Notes: generated by a model from the letters alone, not told the origin. A stretch of 64,000 nt of DNA from Pelosinus fermentans DSM 17108 (GCF_000271485.2 NZ_AKVN02000001.1:3001501-3065500), one strand, 5' to 3'. Positions 18,776-28,353 are shown, counted from the first letter of the stretch. Numbers and translations are program-made.

Positions 18776-18815
18776 CAAATAGTATAGACAATGACTCGCT
18801 ATACTATTTGCTATT
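18771..18815 (+). terminator. Long inverted repeat, terminator-like, at the lysR remnant stop
   Basis: A perfect 17-bp inverted repeat AATAGCAAATAGTATAG/CTATACTATTTGCTATT with an 11-base loop. It overlaps the stop codon of the truncated lysR and is followed by a weak T-containing tract. Confidence 0.6.
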
Positions 18816-18869
18816 ATTAATTTCTTCGTGATAAAATGAGTTTTAAATTATAGAAAGAAGGATTCTACC

Positions 18870-20126
18870 ATGAATAACAAACATTTTCCACTACAAAATT
18901 TATTACTGTATCGCAGCATCCTCTCCGACAGCATTGTAAAAAAAATGCAAATTCTCTGGGAAAGGAATTGCCCTCATTATATATATTATGAATTGTATAG
19001 TGAAGTTTTAATCAAGGCGGAACAATTGCACTTAGAGGGAGATCTACTAAAAAATTATATTATTTATTTAGTTTCTAAAGATGAAAATCTTTTTAGTAAA
19101 ACTGCTGAAAAGAGCAATGGAATGCTAGATACAAATTCCTCTTTATATCAGGCAGCATTACATGATTGCAAAGTTTTTAAAAATTTTCTAATTCGAGATT
19201 TACCTACTATAACAGGAAAAGATAGCATCGATTTAATTCATAATTTTGTACCAACTGCGTACAGTAAAGCAACAAGCAATATATCAACCCTTTATAATCA
19301 CTTTGCTACAGAATCCTCCCCACTTGATGCGCTGGTTCAAGAATTAATGAATCACTATTCTTCTTATTCTTGTGGCATCATGTCTGACTATACCGCCTTG
19401 CGCTGGAGCAGCAGTACAGGCCTTATAGGAATAAAGAATTATGACACCATTCAACTGCAAGATATAACAGGATATGAGCACCAAAAAGAAACATTGCTGC
19501 AAAATACTCTTGCCTTTCTTAATGGCAAACCAGCAAATAATATTTTACTGATTGGTTCTCCAGGAACAGGAAAATCATCTTCTGTTAAAGCACTCTTAAA
19601 TGAACCGATGATCAAAAATCTTCGTCTCATAGAAGTTTCTAAATTAGAACTAAAATCTTTCAATCAATTACTGGGGATTCTCAGAGAATATTCTCAGAAG
19701 TTCATTATTTTTCTGGATGATTTATCTTTTGAAGAATTTGAAATTGAATATAAATATTTGAAATCCATTATTGATGGCGGTGTGGAAAGAACCCCTTCCA
19801 ACGTTCTGATTTACGCCACTTCTAACAGGATGCATTTAATCAAAGAAACTTGGGATGATCGAAAGGGAGATTCAGATGATGTACATCGCTTTGATACGGT
19901 AAATGAAAAGTTGTCCTTATCCGACCGTTTCGGCATCACTCTCACCTATTTGTCCCCAAATCAAGTAGAATACCTTATCATTGTAGAGCAACTGGCAATA
20001 AAAAATAAAATCAGCCTGCCATTAGAACAATTGCAGGCTGCAGCACTAAGATGGGAACGGCAGCATAACGGACGTTCAGGACGAACAGGACAGCAATTTA
20101 TTAATCATCTTTTAAGCCAGAGATAA
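18870..20126 (+). CDS. DUF815-family P-loop ATPase
   Basis: A 418-residue protein. The N-terminal 200 residues are mostly helical with no known domain. The AAA-like ATPase part begins near residue 195 (LQDITGYEHQKETLLQNTLAFL), with Walker A LLIGSPGTGKSSSVKALL near residue 223-240 and Walker B KFIIFLDDLSFEE near 270. Sensor/arginine elements follow in VLIYATSNRMHLI and LSDRFGITLTYLSP. This matches the DUF815 (PF05673) family, whose cellular role is not established. ATG 18870 is preceded by AGAAAGAAGG. It is a single-gene unit with a strong terminator after it. Confidence 0.85.
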   Translation: MNNKHFPLQNLLLYRSILSDSIVKKMQILWERNCPHYIYYELYSEVLIKAEQLHLEGDLLKNYIIYLVSKDENLFSKTAEKSNGMLDTNSSLYQAALHDCKVFKNFLIRDLPTITGKDSIDLIHNFVPTAYSKATSNISTLYNHFATESSPLDALVQELMNHYSSYSCGIMSDYTALRWSSSTGLIGIKNYDTIQLQDITGYEHQKETLLQNTLAFLNGKPANNILLIGSPGTGKSSSVKALLNEPMIKNLRLIEVSKLELKSFNQLLGILREYSQKFIIFLDDLSFEEFEIEYKYLKSIIDGGVERTPSNVLIYATSNRMHLIKETWDDRKGDSDDVHRFDTVNEKLSLSDRFGITLTYLSPNQVEYLIIVEQLAIKNKISLPLEQLQAAALRWERQHNGRSGRTGQQFINHLLSQR

Positions 20127-20180
20127 CACACAAGACCTCAGCTATAGAGCTAAGGTCTTGTGTGTTGTATATATTTTTTT
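20125..20180 (+). terminator. Terminator of the DUF815 gene
   Basis: A perfect 14-bp stem AACACACAAGACCT/AGGTCTTGTGTGTT (20125-20138 and 20153-20166) starting at the stop codon, with a T-rich stretch downstream. It may also serve the convergent ung gene. Confidence 0.75.
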
Positions 20181-20197
20181 AGAAAAATCAGCAACTA

Positions 20198-20872
20198 TTA
20201 TAGATTATCAATCTGCCAATTGATCGGACTTTGTCCTCTTGATGCCAGAATTGTATTTGCTTTCGAAAAAGGCTTACTTTTAAAGAAACCTCTGCATGCA
20301 GATAATGGACTAGGATGAACCGATTTAATAATATGATGATTCTTATTCGTAATTAAGCTTGTCTTGGACTGAGCATTACTTCCCCATAAAATAAAAACAA
20401 TGGGTTCTTCTCTTTGGTTCAACAAGCTGATAATCTTATCTGTCACCTGTTCCCACCCCATATTCCTATGAGAATTCGCTTGCCCTGCTAAAACAGTAAG
20501 AACGGTATTAAGAAGCAACACCCCCTGATCTGCCCACTGCTTAAGATAGCCATGATTCGGTATATAACAATTTACATCATCTTTTAGCTCTTTATAAATA
20601 TTCATTAAAGACGGCGGAGGCTGGATTCCCGGCTTTACCGAGAAGCTTAGCCCATGAGCCTGATTCGGTCCATGATATGGATCTTGCCCCAATATGACTA
20701 CTTTTATATTCTGATAAGCTGTATAATGGAGAGCATTAAAAATATCATATTTATCTGGATAAACGGTCTTGGTTCGATATTCTTGTATTAGAAATTGCCG
20801 CAAGTTTAAGTAATAGTCTTTTTTAAATTCGTCTTCAAGCAATTCTTGCCAATCATTTTTAAATATTATCAT
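20198..20872 (-). CDS. ung: Uracil-DNA glycosylase
   Basis: A 224-residue family 1 UDG that removes uracil from DNA in base excision repair. All signature motifs are present: the water-activating loop [20 protein letters not shown] near residues 60-78 with the catalytic Asp, [19 protein letters not shown], and the minor-groove loop [13 protein letters not shown] with the catalytic His near 185. The length is standard. It appears monocistronic. Confidence 0.97.
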   Translation of the reverse strand: MIIFKNDWQELLEDEFKKDYYLNLRQFLIQEYRTKTVYPDKYDIFNALHYTAYQNIKVVILGQDPYHGPNQAHGLSFSVKPGIQPPPSLMNIYKELKDDVNCYIPNHGYLKQWADQGVLLLNTVLTVLAGQANSHRNMGWEQVTDKIISLLNQREEPIVFILWGSNAQSKTSLITNKNHHIIKSVHPSPLSACRGFFKSKPFSKANTILASRGQSPINWQIDNL

Positions 20873-20980
20873 ATTTCATCACCGTTTTTTATTATAGCAT
20901 ACATAAAACGTTAATTAAATAGCTTCAAAACACAAATTTCGCCCCTTTTCACCAGTCACACAGACAGCTATCTCTTTACG

Positions 20981-21013
20981 AAAAGCCTTTAGAAAAAAAT
21001 TCTAAAGGCTTTT
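20981..21013 (-). terminator. Terminator between the zinc-ribbon gene and ung
   Basis: A perfect 14-bp stem AAAAGCCTTTAGAA/TTCTAAAGGCTTTT with a 5-base loop. It lies after the stop of the 60-residue gene on the minus strand and ends transcription before ung. Confidence 0.7.
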
Positions 21014-21078
21014 CAAGAGCGATTTGGCAAACTAACGAATAGAATGTTTCCTTCTGTACAGGCCAAATCTTTTATTTT

Positions 21079-21261
21079 TTATTTTTTTAGGTTTTCTTCA
21101 CTTTCAAAACCATCAAAAGAAATATCAGGTGCTCCACAAGTGAATGGAGTGTTACAGAACGGACAGTTTGTTGGTAATTCTCCCTTTTCTGTTGAAATGA
21201 TAAAGGGATAATGGCAATTGTCACATAGATATTTCTTACTCGTTATAACATTTGTATACAT
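21079..21261 (-). CDS. Small zinc-ribbon protein (60 aa)
   Basis: A 60-residue protein with two CX2C knuckles, YLCDNCHYPF and NCPFCNTPFTCG, spaced as in a rubredoxin or zinc ribbon. The C-terminus is acidic. A good AGGAGGGGATTTAA precedes ATG 21261. It has its own terminator. The role (metal binding, nucleic acid or protein contact) is unknown. A rubredoxin-type iron site is possible, but the spacing between knuckles is short and the usual aromatic core is not evident. Confidence 0.7.
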   Translation of the reverse strand: MYTNVITSKKYLCDNCHYPFIISTEKGELPTNCPFCNTPFTCGAPDISFDGFESEENLKK

Positions 21262-21483
21262 TTAAATCCCCTCCTACTATTCACAACATTATTATCGGAT
21301 AATTCTTACATCTTTCCTTGTTATTATTTTAACATACTTACTTTGTTAAAACAATAACTTTCTTTTTATGAATACAATATACTCTTTTAAAATATTTTTT
21401 GGTAAAATGCAACAGCTGACCTTAGATCCTTCTAGGAAATTCGTAATCACACCTGGCAAAAGATATCTATATAAAATTAAAAA

Positions 21484-21512
21484 GCTTATAAGCAAAAGCC
21501 TATAAGCCATTA
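21484..21512 (-). terminator. Terminator of the tRNA-Leu pair
   Basis: On the minus strand GCTTATA/TATAAGC with a 10-base loop is followed by five T. It lies 15 bases beyond the end of tRNA-Leu(GAG). T-tail at the low-coordinate side, near 21479-21483. Confidence 0.7.
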
Positions 21513-21521
21513 GTTAAGGTT

Positions 21522-21607
21522 TGGTGCGGTAGAATGGATTTGAACCATCACGAGGTTGCCCCCGCCAGCCCCTCAAGCTGGTGCGTCTGCCGTTCCGCCA
21601 CTACCGC
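21522..21607 (-). tRNA. tRNA-Leu (anticodon GAG)
   Basis: The minus strand shows acceptor GCGGTAG, D-arm TGGCGGAACGGCAGACGC, anticodon loop TTGAGGG with anticodon GAG, a long variable arm, GGTTCAAATCC T-arm and an encoded CCA. Confidence 0.93.
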
Positions 21608-21656
21608 GCATGAAATATGCAAGCATATTTGTTTAACAAAATAAACATCGAAAAGT

Positions 21657-21742
21657 TGGTGCGGTCGAGAGGACTTGAACCTCCACGAAGTTTCCCTCAC
21701 TAGAACCTGAATCTAGCGCGTCTGCCGTTCCGCCACGACCGC
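21657..21742 (-). tRNA. tRNA-Leu (anticodon CAG)
   Basis: The minus strand shows acceptor GCGGTCG, D-arm TGGCGGAACGGCAGACGC, anticodon loop TTCAGGT with anticodon CAG, a long variable arm, GGTTCAAGTCC T-arm and an encoded CCA. Confidence 0.93.
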
Positions 21743-21796
21743 ATAGTAAGTCATTTCAGCACAACTTTATATAGTTTGATTTTGCCGACATATACT

Positions 21797-21824
21797 ATTA
21801 TACCTTTTCATAACAAAATGTCAA
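21797..21824 (-). promoter_or_regulatory. Promoter of the tRNA-Leu pair
   Basis: Perfect -35 TTGACA (21819-21824) and perfect -10 TATAAT (21797-21802), 16 bases apart, on the minus strand, about 55 bases before tRNA-Leu(CAG). Confidence 0.8.
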
Positions 21825-21867
21825 CAAAGATTTTCAATTATCTTTGTAAATTGGTTTTCTCTTCCTG

Positions 21868-23499
21868 CTACTTTGCTGCAAAACCCCATTGCCAAGCATT
21901 CCACAAATTACCAGAGGGAGTTGGGTTGGCCTGATAATTCATAACCGTCTTTTTTACTACATCGATATTGTTTCTAAAATAAAGGGGTATGATTGGGCAT
22001 TCTTGTATAATCAAATCCTGAATACGAAAAGATATTTGCTTACGTCTTTCAATATCGACAGTACGGATACCTTGATCTGTCAAAGCATCAATTTCTGCAT
22101 TTCTCCAACCAGAGTAATTCTGACCATCATATTGATTGTTTCTATTTGGTATTTTTTTAGAATTCCACAAATTAAAATTATTCGGATCAACCCCAGCAAC
22201 CCAAGCATACATAGCTGTTTCAAACCGACGATTCTTTAAAAGATCATCAAAGAAAATTTTTCCTTCTACCATCTTAACTTCTACTTGAATGCCAACTTCT
22301 TTTAATTGATAAGATATAGCTTGAGCTGCAAGCTCTCGTGTTTTATGTCCCGTTGGCACACTGAGGGAGAATGATAACTTACGTCCATCTTTTGCAAAAA
22401 TTCCATCCATTCCTGGCTGCCAGCCTGCTTGAGATAAAAGTTCGCGAGCTGCTGCGACATCATGTGCAACTGGCGTTATTGCAGGGTTATATCCCCAGGA
22501 TAAAGGGGATTGATCACTTACAGCTGTACTTGCTGAATTTTTCAGCACATTGGCAATAAGAGCTTGCCTGTCGATTCCTAAAGCAATTGCTTGCCGCACC
22601 TTTACATCCTGAAACAAGGTATTGTCTAAATTAAAATCAACATGCTCCCATATCATAGTAGGAGTATTGACTACCTGAATACCTTCGATACCTTTTATTT
22701 GATCGATTTGAGCTGAAGGTACTTTAGTCACAATATCCAATGCGCCAACTTTTAGTTGACTGAGCATAACATTTGTATCAGGTATGACTTTATAAAGGAT
22801 GGAATCAAGGTTAGGCTTACCGCGATAATACGCTGTATTGGCTTCTAATAAAAGAGCTTCCGACATATGCCATTCCTTAAGTTTAAAAGGGCCTGTTCCA
22901 ATAGGAGCCCGATTGAAAGAAGATTTATTGATGTCTTCTTTTTCTAATATATGCTTTGGCAAAATGCTCTTAAACAGGGTTAAATAAGGTGGATAATATT
23001 CTCGATATTGTATAATCACCGTATAGCTGTCAGGTGTATCAATAGCCAGAATTTTATCATAGCCTTCTCTGGATATTACATTGACTCCTGAATTCATAAT
23101 CATTTGCCAAGTAAATTTAACATCTTCAGCAGTAAAGGCTTTACCATCATGCCAAGTTACACCAGAACGAAGTTTATATTTTATCGTTAAGCCATCGGGG
23201 CTTACTCCGCCATTTTGCAAAGTGGGAACTTCAAGTGCAAGATCCGGCAGCCATTCTCCCTTTGCATCATTTATTATTAAACCGCTAAAAATCAAACTAC
23301 TGACCTCTGCAGTTGCTGAGAGATCCGACAATAATGGGTTTAATGTGTTTGGTTCTTGCAGACTACCATAAACTAATTGCCCGCCTTGTTTGATCTCATT
23401 CTTTGGAGATTCTGGCAGGGTTTTAGAGCTGCAGCCACTAGCCAGCATAACAAACACTAGCAGACACAGCATTATACTACATCTGCGACTAAGTATCAT
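21868..23499 (-). CDS. Peptide/nickel-type ABC transporter substrate-binding lipoprotein
   Basis: A 543-residue family 5 extracellular solute-binding protein (OppA/DppA/AppA type). The signal peptide has a lipobox ending VFVMLASGC, with the lipidated Cys near residue 23. Family landmarks are QLVYGSLQEPNTLNPLLSD, LRSGVTWHDGKAFTAEDVKFTWQMI and the late IIQECPIIPLYFRNN. I chose ATG 23499, which has GAGGAG 7 bases upstream. The reading open further upstream overlaps the transglycosylase gene and lacks family sequence. No permease or ATPase gene is adjacent, so it is an orphan binding protein. Confidence 0.88.
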   Translation of the reverse strand: MILSRRCSIMLCLLVFVMLASGCSSKTLPESPKNEIKQGGQLVYGSLQEPNTLNPLLSDLSATAEVSSLIFSGLIINDAKGEWLPDLALEVPTLQNGGVSPDGLTIKYKLRSGVTWHDGKAFTAEDVKFTWQMIMNSGVNVISREGYDKILAIDTPDSYTVIIQYREYYPPYLTLFKSILPKHILEKEDINKSSFNRAPIGTGPFKLKEWHMSEALLLEANTAYYRGKPNLDSILYKVIPDTNVMLSQLKVGALDIVTKVPSAQIDQIKGIEGIQVVNTPTMIWEHVDFNLDNTLFQDVKVRQAIALGIDRQALIANVLKNSASTAVSDQSPLSWGYNPAITPVAHDVAAARELLSQAGWQPGMDGIFAKDGRKLSFSLSVPTGHKTRELAAQAISYQLKEVGIQVEVKMVEGKIFFDDLLKNRRFETAMYAWVAGVDPNNFNLWNSKKIPNRNNQYDGQNYSGWRNAEIDALTDQGIRTVDIERRKQISFRIQDLIIQECPIIPLYFRNNIDVVKKTVMNYQANPTPSGNLWNAWQWGFAAK

Positions 23500-23581
23500 T
23501 ACAATTCTCCTCAGAGGAGCCCGATTATTCATCTCGTATCTTACTGACATTGTTCTTCCATATCGCAAAGCTACCGCTCTC

Positions 23582-24160
23582 CTATCTACCATATAACTCC
23601 TGATAGCGCTTTTTACTATATAAAACTCGATCTACATATTTTTTAGTTTCTCCAAAGGGAATTTTTTCAGAATCGTGAAACGACATATCCCATGCATATT
23701 GCCCCATCCACTGCTTTACATTGCCCCTGCCACCATTATAAGCAGCTAACATTAATACTTCATTGCCCTTAAATTCTTTTTTTAAGGATGCTAAATACCA
23801 AGTTCCCATACTAATATTTATTTCAGGATTCTCTAGCTGCGTAGTCGTAAAGTCATTGTTTTCCATCTGTTCGGCTACCCATTTTGCCGTTTCAGGCATC
23901 ATCTGCATCAATCCTAAAGCTCCCTTAGGAGACAAGGCTTTCCTATCAAATTTACTTTCTGTTCGTATCACACCAGCAACAAGAAAGGGATCCAGCTCTC
24001 TCTCCAGGGCGTACTGATACACAATATCCTGGTAAGGAAAAGGGTAAATATATTTTTTTTGAAACCAGTCAGTATTATATACTCCATATCCAATAATGGC
24101 CAATATTACTATATTTCGCACCAGGACTTTCATCCAGGTTAAAATCCCCAAGAAAATCAC
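23582..24160 (-). CDS. Lytic murein transglycosylase (SLT domain)
   Basis: A 192-residue single-domain enzyme. An N-terminal membrane anchor or signal segment (VRNIVILAIIGYGVY) is followed by the SLT fold: catalytic Glu in VAGVIRTESKFDRKAL near residue 68, GALGLMQMMPETAKWVA, and LAAYNGGRGNVKQWM. It cleaves peptidoglycan glycan strands with 1,6-anhydro product formation. The start codon is uncertain: GTG 24160, TTG nine bases later and ATG at about 24133 all fit, and TTG has the best spaced GGAG. It lies upstream of the peptide-binding lipoprotein and downstream of coaE, all on one strand. Confidence 0.88.
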   Translation of the reverse strand: MIFLGILTWMKVLVRNIVILAIIGYGVYNTDWFQKKYIYPFPYQDIVYQYALERELDPFLVAGVIRTESKFDRKALSPKGALGLMQMMPETAKWVAEQMENNDFTTTQLENPEINISMGTWYLASLKKEFKGNEVLMLAAYNGGRGNVKQWMGQYAWDMSFHDSEKIPFGETKKYVDRVLYSKKRYQELYGR

Positions 24161-24234
24161 TCCGTTGCTATGTTAGTAGGTATCATCCTACAAAATTCTA
24201 CTCAAAACACGAAGAAAGTAGAACAACTAATCCT

Positions 24235-24849
24235 TCACGCCATAACATTATTCACTTTCTCACGTACATTCTGCCATGCTGCTATGACCTGCTGTTTTGT
24301 GTTCTTAACATCTAACGTATTATCAATTACCAAATGAGATCGCTTAGCCTTTTCAGTTATATTGAGTTGTGAATTAATTCGATCCATAGCCTCCTTGTTT
24401 GTTAACTGATTGCGAGAGATTAACCGTGAAAGCTGTACTGATGGATCAGCGTAAACTACCCAAACTTCATCGACCTTACTTTGCCAACCCACTTCAAACA
24501 ATAATGGTATATCGATAACAACAGCTTTATGCCCCAGCTGTTCCGCTTTTTTAATGCAATTATCAACTTCTGCTTCAATATAGGGATGAATCATTTTCTC
24601 CAAGCAGGAACGTTCCTTCGGATTTTGAAATATAATATTTCCTAACATTTTTCGATTCACATTTCCATCCGGAAGCATAATTTCATCACCAAAGTGAGCC
24701 ATAATCGCAAGCAAGGCAGGCTGCTTAGGCATAACCACTTCGCGGGCTATCTTATCTGTATCAATGATGTAAGCTCCCAGTTTTGCCAGCATAGAACTTA
24801 CCGTACTTTTTCCACTTGCAATCCCACCAGTTAGACCAATCACATACAT
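24235..24849 (-). CDS. coaE: Dephospho-CoA kinase
   Basis: A 204-residue kinase for the last step of coenzyme A synthesis. P-loop GLTGGIASGKSTV lies near residues 5-17, followed by the acceptor-binding DTDKIAREVV and the helical lid with IHPYIEAEV. ATG 24849, with GGGGGAA upstream, gives the family N-terminus MYVIGLTGG. A longer reading from 24909 adds non-family sequence overlapping mutM. It lies 25 bases downstream of mutM in the polA-mutM-coaE run, a common arrangement in Bacillota. Confidence 0.95.
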   Translation of the reverse strand: MYVIGLTGGIASGKSTVSSMLAKLGAYIIDTDKIAREVVMPKQPALLAIMAHFGDEIMLPDGNVNRKMLGNIIFQNPKERSCLEKMIHPYIEAEVDNCIKKAEQLGHKAVVIDIPLLFEVGWQSKVDEVWVVYADPSVQLSRLISRNQLTNKEAMDRINSQLNITEKAKRSHLVIDNTLDVKNTKQQVIAAWQNVREKVNNVMA

Positions 24850-24874
24850 GAAGCATTCCCCCACAATTCGGTGC

Positions 24875-25699
24875 TTATTTTTGACACTTTGGACAAAAAT
24901 GAGTTCCACGGCCGGCTACCTCTTTACGCTGAATCGGTGTGCCGCAAGAAAGGCACGGCTCATCTTTACGTCCATATACGTTAAGGTGATACTGATGACT
25001 GCCACTTTTCCCATCACCATCACGGTAATCACGGAAGGTCGTTCCTCCATGCTCTATACCATCTGCAATTACTTTATTAATCGCATGATACAATTTTTCA
25101 TTTTCGTTTTCACTTAAACTGCTCGCGATGCGTTCTGGATGGATACCAGCAATAGCCATGCATTCGTCCACATAGATATTGCCCAATCCTCCTATATATT
25201 TTTGATTCAATAGGATCGCTTTAATTTTTCCGTGGTGTTTTTTCAGCATTTCCGTTAAGTAAATTAACGAAAATTCAGGGGTTAGGGGTTCTGGGCCCAT
25301 AGTAAAAAGACCAGCAATCCTCCACAATTCATCAAAGGGCATTAGATATAAAGTTCCCAATGTACGAGTATCCGCATATACCAATATATCACCATTATCT
25401 AATTTAAATAGAATACGAGTAAACTTGTCTTTTTCTCCATCCCGCGTGATATACTGCAACCGCCCTGTCATGCGAAGGTGTATAACCAAGACTTGCTTAT
25501 CGTCTAAATGAAATAATAAATATTTACCTCTCCTGGCTACAGTCTCAATTTTTCTGTTTGTTAATACAGCTTGAAACTCTGCAGACGAAGGCCATTTCAC
25601 CAATCGCGCCAATAAAAACTCAACTTCTACAATTGTACGCCCTGAAATTTTCTCGATGAGGCTGCGCCGAATGATTTCCACCTCTGGCATTTCTGGCAT
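24875..25699 (-). CDS. mutM: Formamidopyrimidine-DNA glycosylase
   Basis: A 274-residue Fpg/MutM that excises oxidised purines. The N-terminus MPEMPEVEIIRRSL supplies the catalytic N-terminal Pro and Glu after Met removal. RRGKYLLFHL carries the conserved Lys near residue 58. The helix-two-turn-helix includes QKYIGGLGNIYVDE. The C-terminal zinc finger has four Cys (EPCLSCGTPI and THFCPKCQK) with the DNA-contacting Arg in AGRGTHF. It lies 29 bases downstream of polA. Confidence 0.96.
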   Translation of the reverse strand: MPEMPEVEIIRRSLIEKISGRTIVEVEFLLARLVKWPSSAEFQAVLTNRKIETVARRGKYLLFHLDDKQVLVIHLRMTGRLQYITRDGEKDKFTRILFKLDNGDILVYADTRTLGTLYLMPFDELWRIAGLFTMGPEPLTPEFSLIYLTEMLKKHHGKIKAILLNQKYIGGLGNIYVDECMAIAGIHPERIASSLSENENEKLYHAINKVIADGIEHGGTTFRDYRDGDGKSGSHQYHLNVYGRKDEPCLSCGTPIQRKEVAGRGTHFCPKCQK

Positions 25700-25728
25700 G
25701 TTTGACCTCCTAGTTCATGTCATTGATG

Positions 25729-28353
25729 TTATTTCGCATCTGCCCAATTCTTTCCGATTTTTACATCCACGACTAATGGGACTTTTAACGCAACACTTTG
25801 TTCCATTGCTTCTTTAACTATTTTAGAGACTTGCTCTACTTCACCAAGAGGTACTTCTAATACCAATTCATCATGTACTTGCAATAGAATACGACTTTTT
25901 AATTTTTCTTTTTGCAATGCTCGATATACATCAACCATCGCTTTTTTTATAATATCAGCAGCCGTCCCCTGAATGGGAGTATTCATGGCCGTACGCTCTG
26001 CAAAGGAGCGCTGATTAAAATTCTTGCTATTAATATCAGGCAAATAGCGACGACGTCCCAGTAAAGTAGTAACATATCCCTGTTGATGAGCCGCACCAAC
26101 AGATTTGTCCATAAAGGCTTTCACACCATTATATTTAGTAAAATAATTCTCAATATATCGGCCCGCCTCTTTGCGACTGACACCTGTATCACGTGATAAA
26201 CCATAATCACTGATACCATAGACAATACCAAAATTTACAGCCTTTGCCCTTGAACGCAATTCTGAAGTAACTTCTTCCATCGGAACTTCAAACACTTCTG
26301 CTGCAGTACGAGTATGCACATCTTGCTCTTTGTCAAAGGATTCAATGAGATTAGCATCACCCGACATATCAGCTAAAACTCTCAGCTCAATTTGAGAATA
26401 ATCAGCAGACATCAGATAATCATACCCTGCACCAGGTATAAACAACTCTCGAATTTTCTTGCCAATTTCAGTACGTATAGGGATATTCTGCAAATTTGGT
26501 TCCGAACTGCTAAGTCTGCCTGTAGCCGTCACCATTTGATTAAAGGTAGTATGTATACGACCTGTTGCAGGAGAAATCAGATCAACCATTCCATCCAGAT
26601 ATGTCGATTTAAGTTTGGCTAACATTCGATATTCTAAAATCGTATCCACAATAGCATGTTGACCTGCTAACTTTTCCAATACCTCTGCGTCAGTAGAGTA
26701 TCCAGTTTTTGTTTTTTTCATAACAGGCAGGTTTAGTTTTTCAAACAGAATGACTCCTAACTGCTTTGGAGAGTTCACATTGAATGTTTCACCTGCACAT
26801 TGATAAATCTTAGTTAATAATAACTCAATCTTTACCCCAATTTCCACTGACATAATTTGCAAATATTCACGATCTACTTTAATTCCGTGATTCTCTACTA
26901 TGGATAACACTTCAACTAAAGGAAGTTCAATTTCGTTATACAAATGAATCAGCTCATTATCAATCAGACCTTGTTTTAATATAGGGTATATGTCATGTAT
27001 GACTTCAATAGCCCATACAGCAAAAACAGGTTCTTGATACATTTTTTGCCATTGAATCGTACTGAATTTTCCAAGATATTTTTCTTTCAATATTGCAAGT
27101 GAATACTCATTTGCAGTGGGTTCCAAAAGATATGCTGCTAATATCGTGTCAAATACAAGCCCTCCTAAGAAAGTCCCCATACCAGCGCATGCGTGGTACA
27201 TCTTCTTAGCATCATGAGTAACTTTCATGATTGTTGCATCCGGAAACAAAGTCAGAAATTCCTGCCACCCTGCCATTTCACTGGAAATATATTTAATTTT
27301 CCCTTCCAGGATAATTGATAGACCTCCTACATGAACAGAAGGCAAATCCCCTGTAATTATTGGATAAAATTCTAAGATTCCAGTTTTTCTTATCTGTGTA
27401 ATTAAACTCGCCAACTCAGCAGCATCGGTTATCTCATCAACCTGAGGCAGTGCTTCTGCCTCTATTTCTTGCTCTTGCTCATGCCCAGGGAAAATACTGT
27501 GTACTCGCGCTAGAAGACTTTTAAATTCAAATTTAGCAAAGAGTTCTTTCATTTTTTCAAGATTAGGATGGATTCTAAAATCATACTTTGTAAAGTCGAT
27601 GGACATATCACATTTAATAGTCGCTAATTGTTTTGACAACAAGGCGATTTCTTTATTATTACGCAAGTTTTCCTGGAGTTTTTTCCCTGAAATATTTTCA
27701 ATATTCTCTAAAACATTTTCGATAGAACCATATTCGACAATTAGCTTTATAGCTGTTTTTTCTCCGACCCCTGGAACGCCTGGAATGTTATCCGAAGCAT
27801 CCCCCATTAAGCCTTTGAGATCAATTTGTTGCCGTGGATTCACGTTATATTTAGCAAAAAATGCATCTTTATCAAAAATGTCCATATCAGATATACCTTT
27901 TTTCGTTAGCATTACTTTGGTGTGAGGATTAATCAATTGCAAGGCGTCACGATCGCCGGTAACAATGATCACCTCATGCCCTGCTTGCCCTGCCTTAGCC
28001 GCTAAAGTACCAATAATATCATCGCCCTCATACCCTGCTTCTTCTAGCTCTCTAATTCCTAATGCTGCCAACACCTCTTTTGTTAATGGAAATTGTTCCG
28101 ACAACTCTCTTGGCGTAGGCTTACGCTGTGCCTTATATTCAGCATATACGTCATTACGAAAAGTAATTTTCCCTTTATCAAAAGCTACAACCATATAATC
28201 TGGTTTTAACTCACCGAGTAATTTTACCAGCATAGTTGTAAAGCCATACACTGCATTTGTATATTGTCCGTTACTTGTAGTTAATGGAGGCAAAGCGTAA
28301 AACGCCCTATGTACCAAGCTGCTTCCATCGATGATTATAAACTTTTCAGGCAT
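25729..28353 (-). CDS. polA: DNA polymerase I
   Basis: An 874-residue polymerase. The 5'-3' exonuclease domain is residues 1-290 (FIIIDGSSLVHRAFYALPPL, VTGDRDALQLI, GDASDNIPGVPGVGEKTA). A 3'-5' exonuclease-like domain follows (about 300-470) in which the metal-binding Asp-x-Glu motif is replaced by GILEFYPI, so proofreading is probably lost, as in several Bacillota Pol I enzymes. The polymerase domain has DYSQIELRVLA, RSRAKAVNFGIVYG and LLQVHDELVLEVP. It leads the polA-mutM-coaE group and acts in Okazaki processing and repair. Confidence 0.96.
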   Translation of the reverse strand: MPEKFIIIDGSSLVHRAFYALPPLTTSNGQYTNAVYGFTTMLVKLLGELKPDYMVVAFDKGKITFRNDVYAEYKAQRKPTPRELSEQFPLTKEVLAALGIRELEEAGYEGDDIIGTLAAKAGQAGHEVIIVTGDRDALQLINPHTKVMLTKKGISDMDIFDKDAFFAKYNVNPRQQIDLKGLMGDASDNIPGVPGVGEKTAIKLIVEYGSIENVLENIENISGKKLQENLRNNKEIALLSKQLATIKCDMSIDFTKYDFRIHPNLEKMKELFAKFEFKSLLARVHSIFPGHEQEQEIEAEALPQVDEITDAAELASLITQIRKTGILEFYPIITGDLPSVHVGGLSIILEGKIKYISSEMAGWQEFLTLFPDATIMKVTHDAKKMYHACAGMGTFLGGLVFDTILAAYLLEPTANEYSLAILKEKYLGKFSTIQWQKMYQEPVFAVWAIEVIHDIYPILKQGLIDNELIHLYNEIELPLVEVLSIVENHGIKVDREYLQIMSVEIGVKIELLLTKIYQCAGETFNVNSPKQLGVILFEKLNLPVMKKTKTGYSTDAEVLEKLAGQHAIVDTILEYRMLAKLKSTYLDGMVDLISPATGRIHTTFNQMVTATGRLSSSEPNLQNIPIRTEIGKKIRELFIPGAGYDYLMSADYSQIELRVLADMSGDANLIESFDKEQDVHTRTAAEVFEVPMEEVTSELRSRAKAVNFGIVYGISDYGLSRDTGVSRKEAGRYIENYFTKYNGVKAFMDKSVGAAHQQGYVTTLLGRRRYLPDINSKNFNQRSFAERTAMNTPIQGTAADIIKKAMVDVYRALQKEKLKSRILLQVHDELVLEVPLGEVEQVSKIVKEAMEQSVALKVPLVVDVKIGKNWADAK

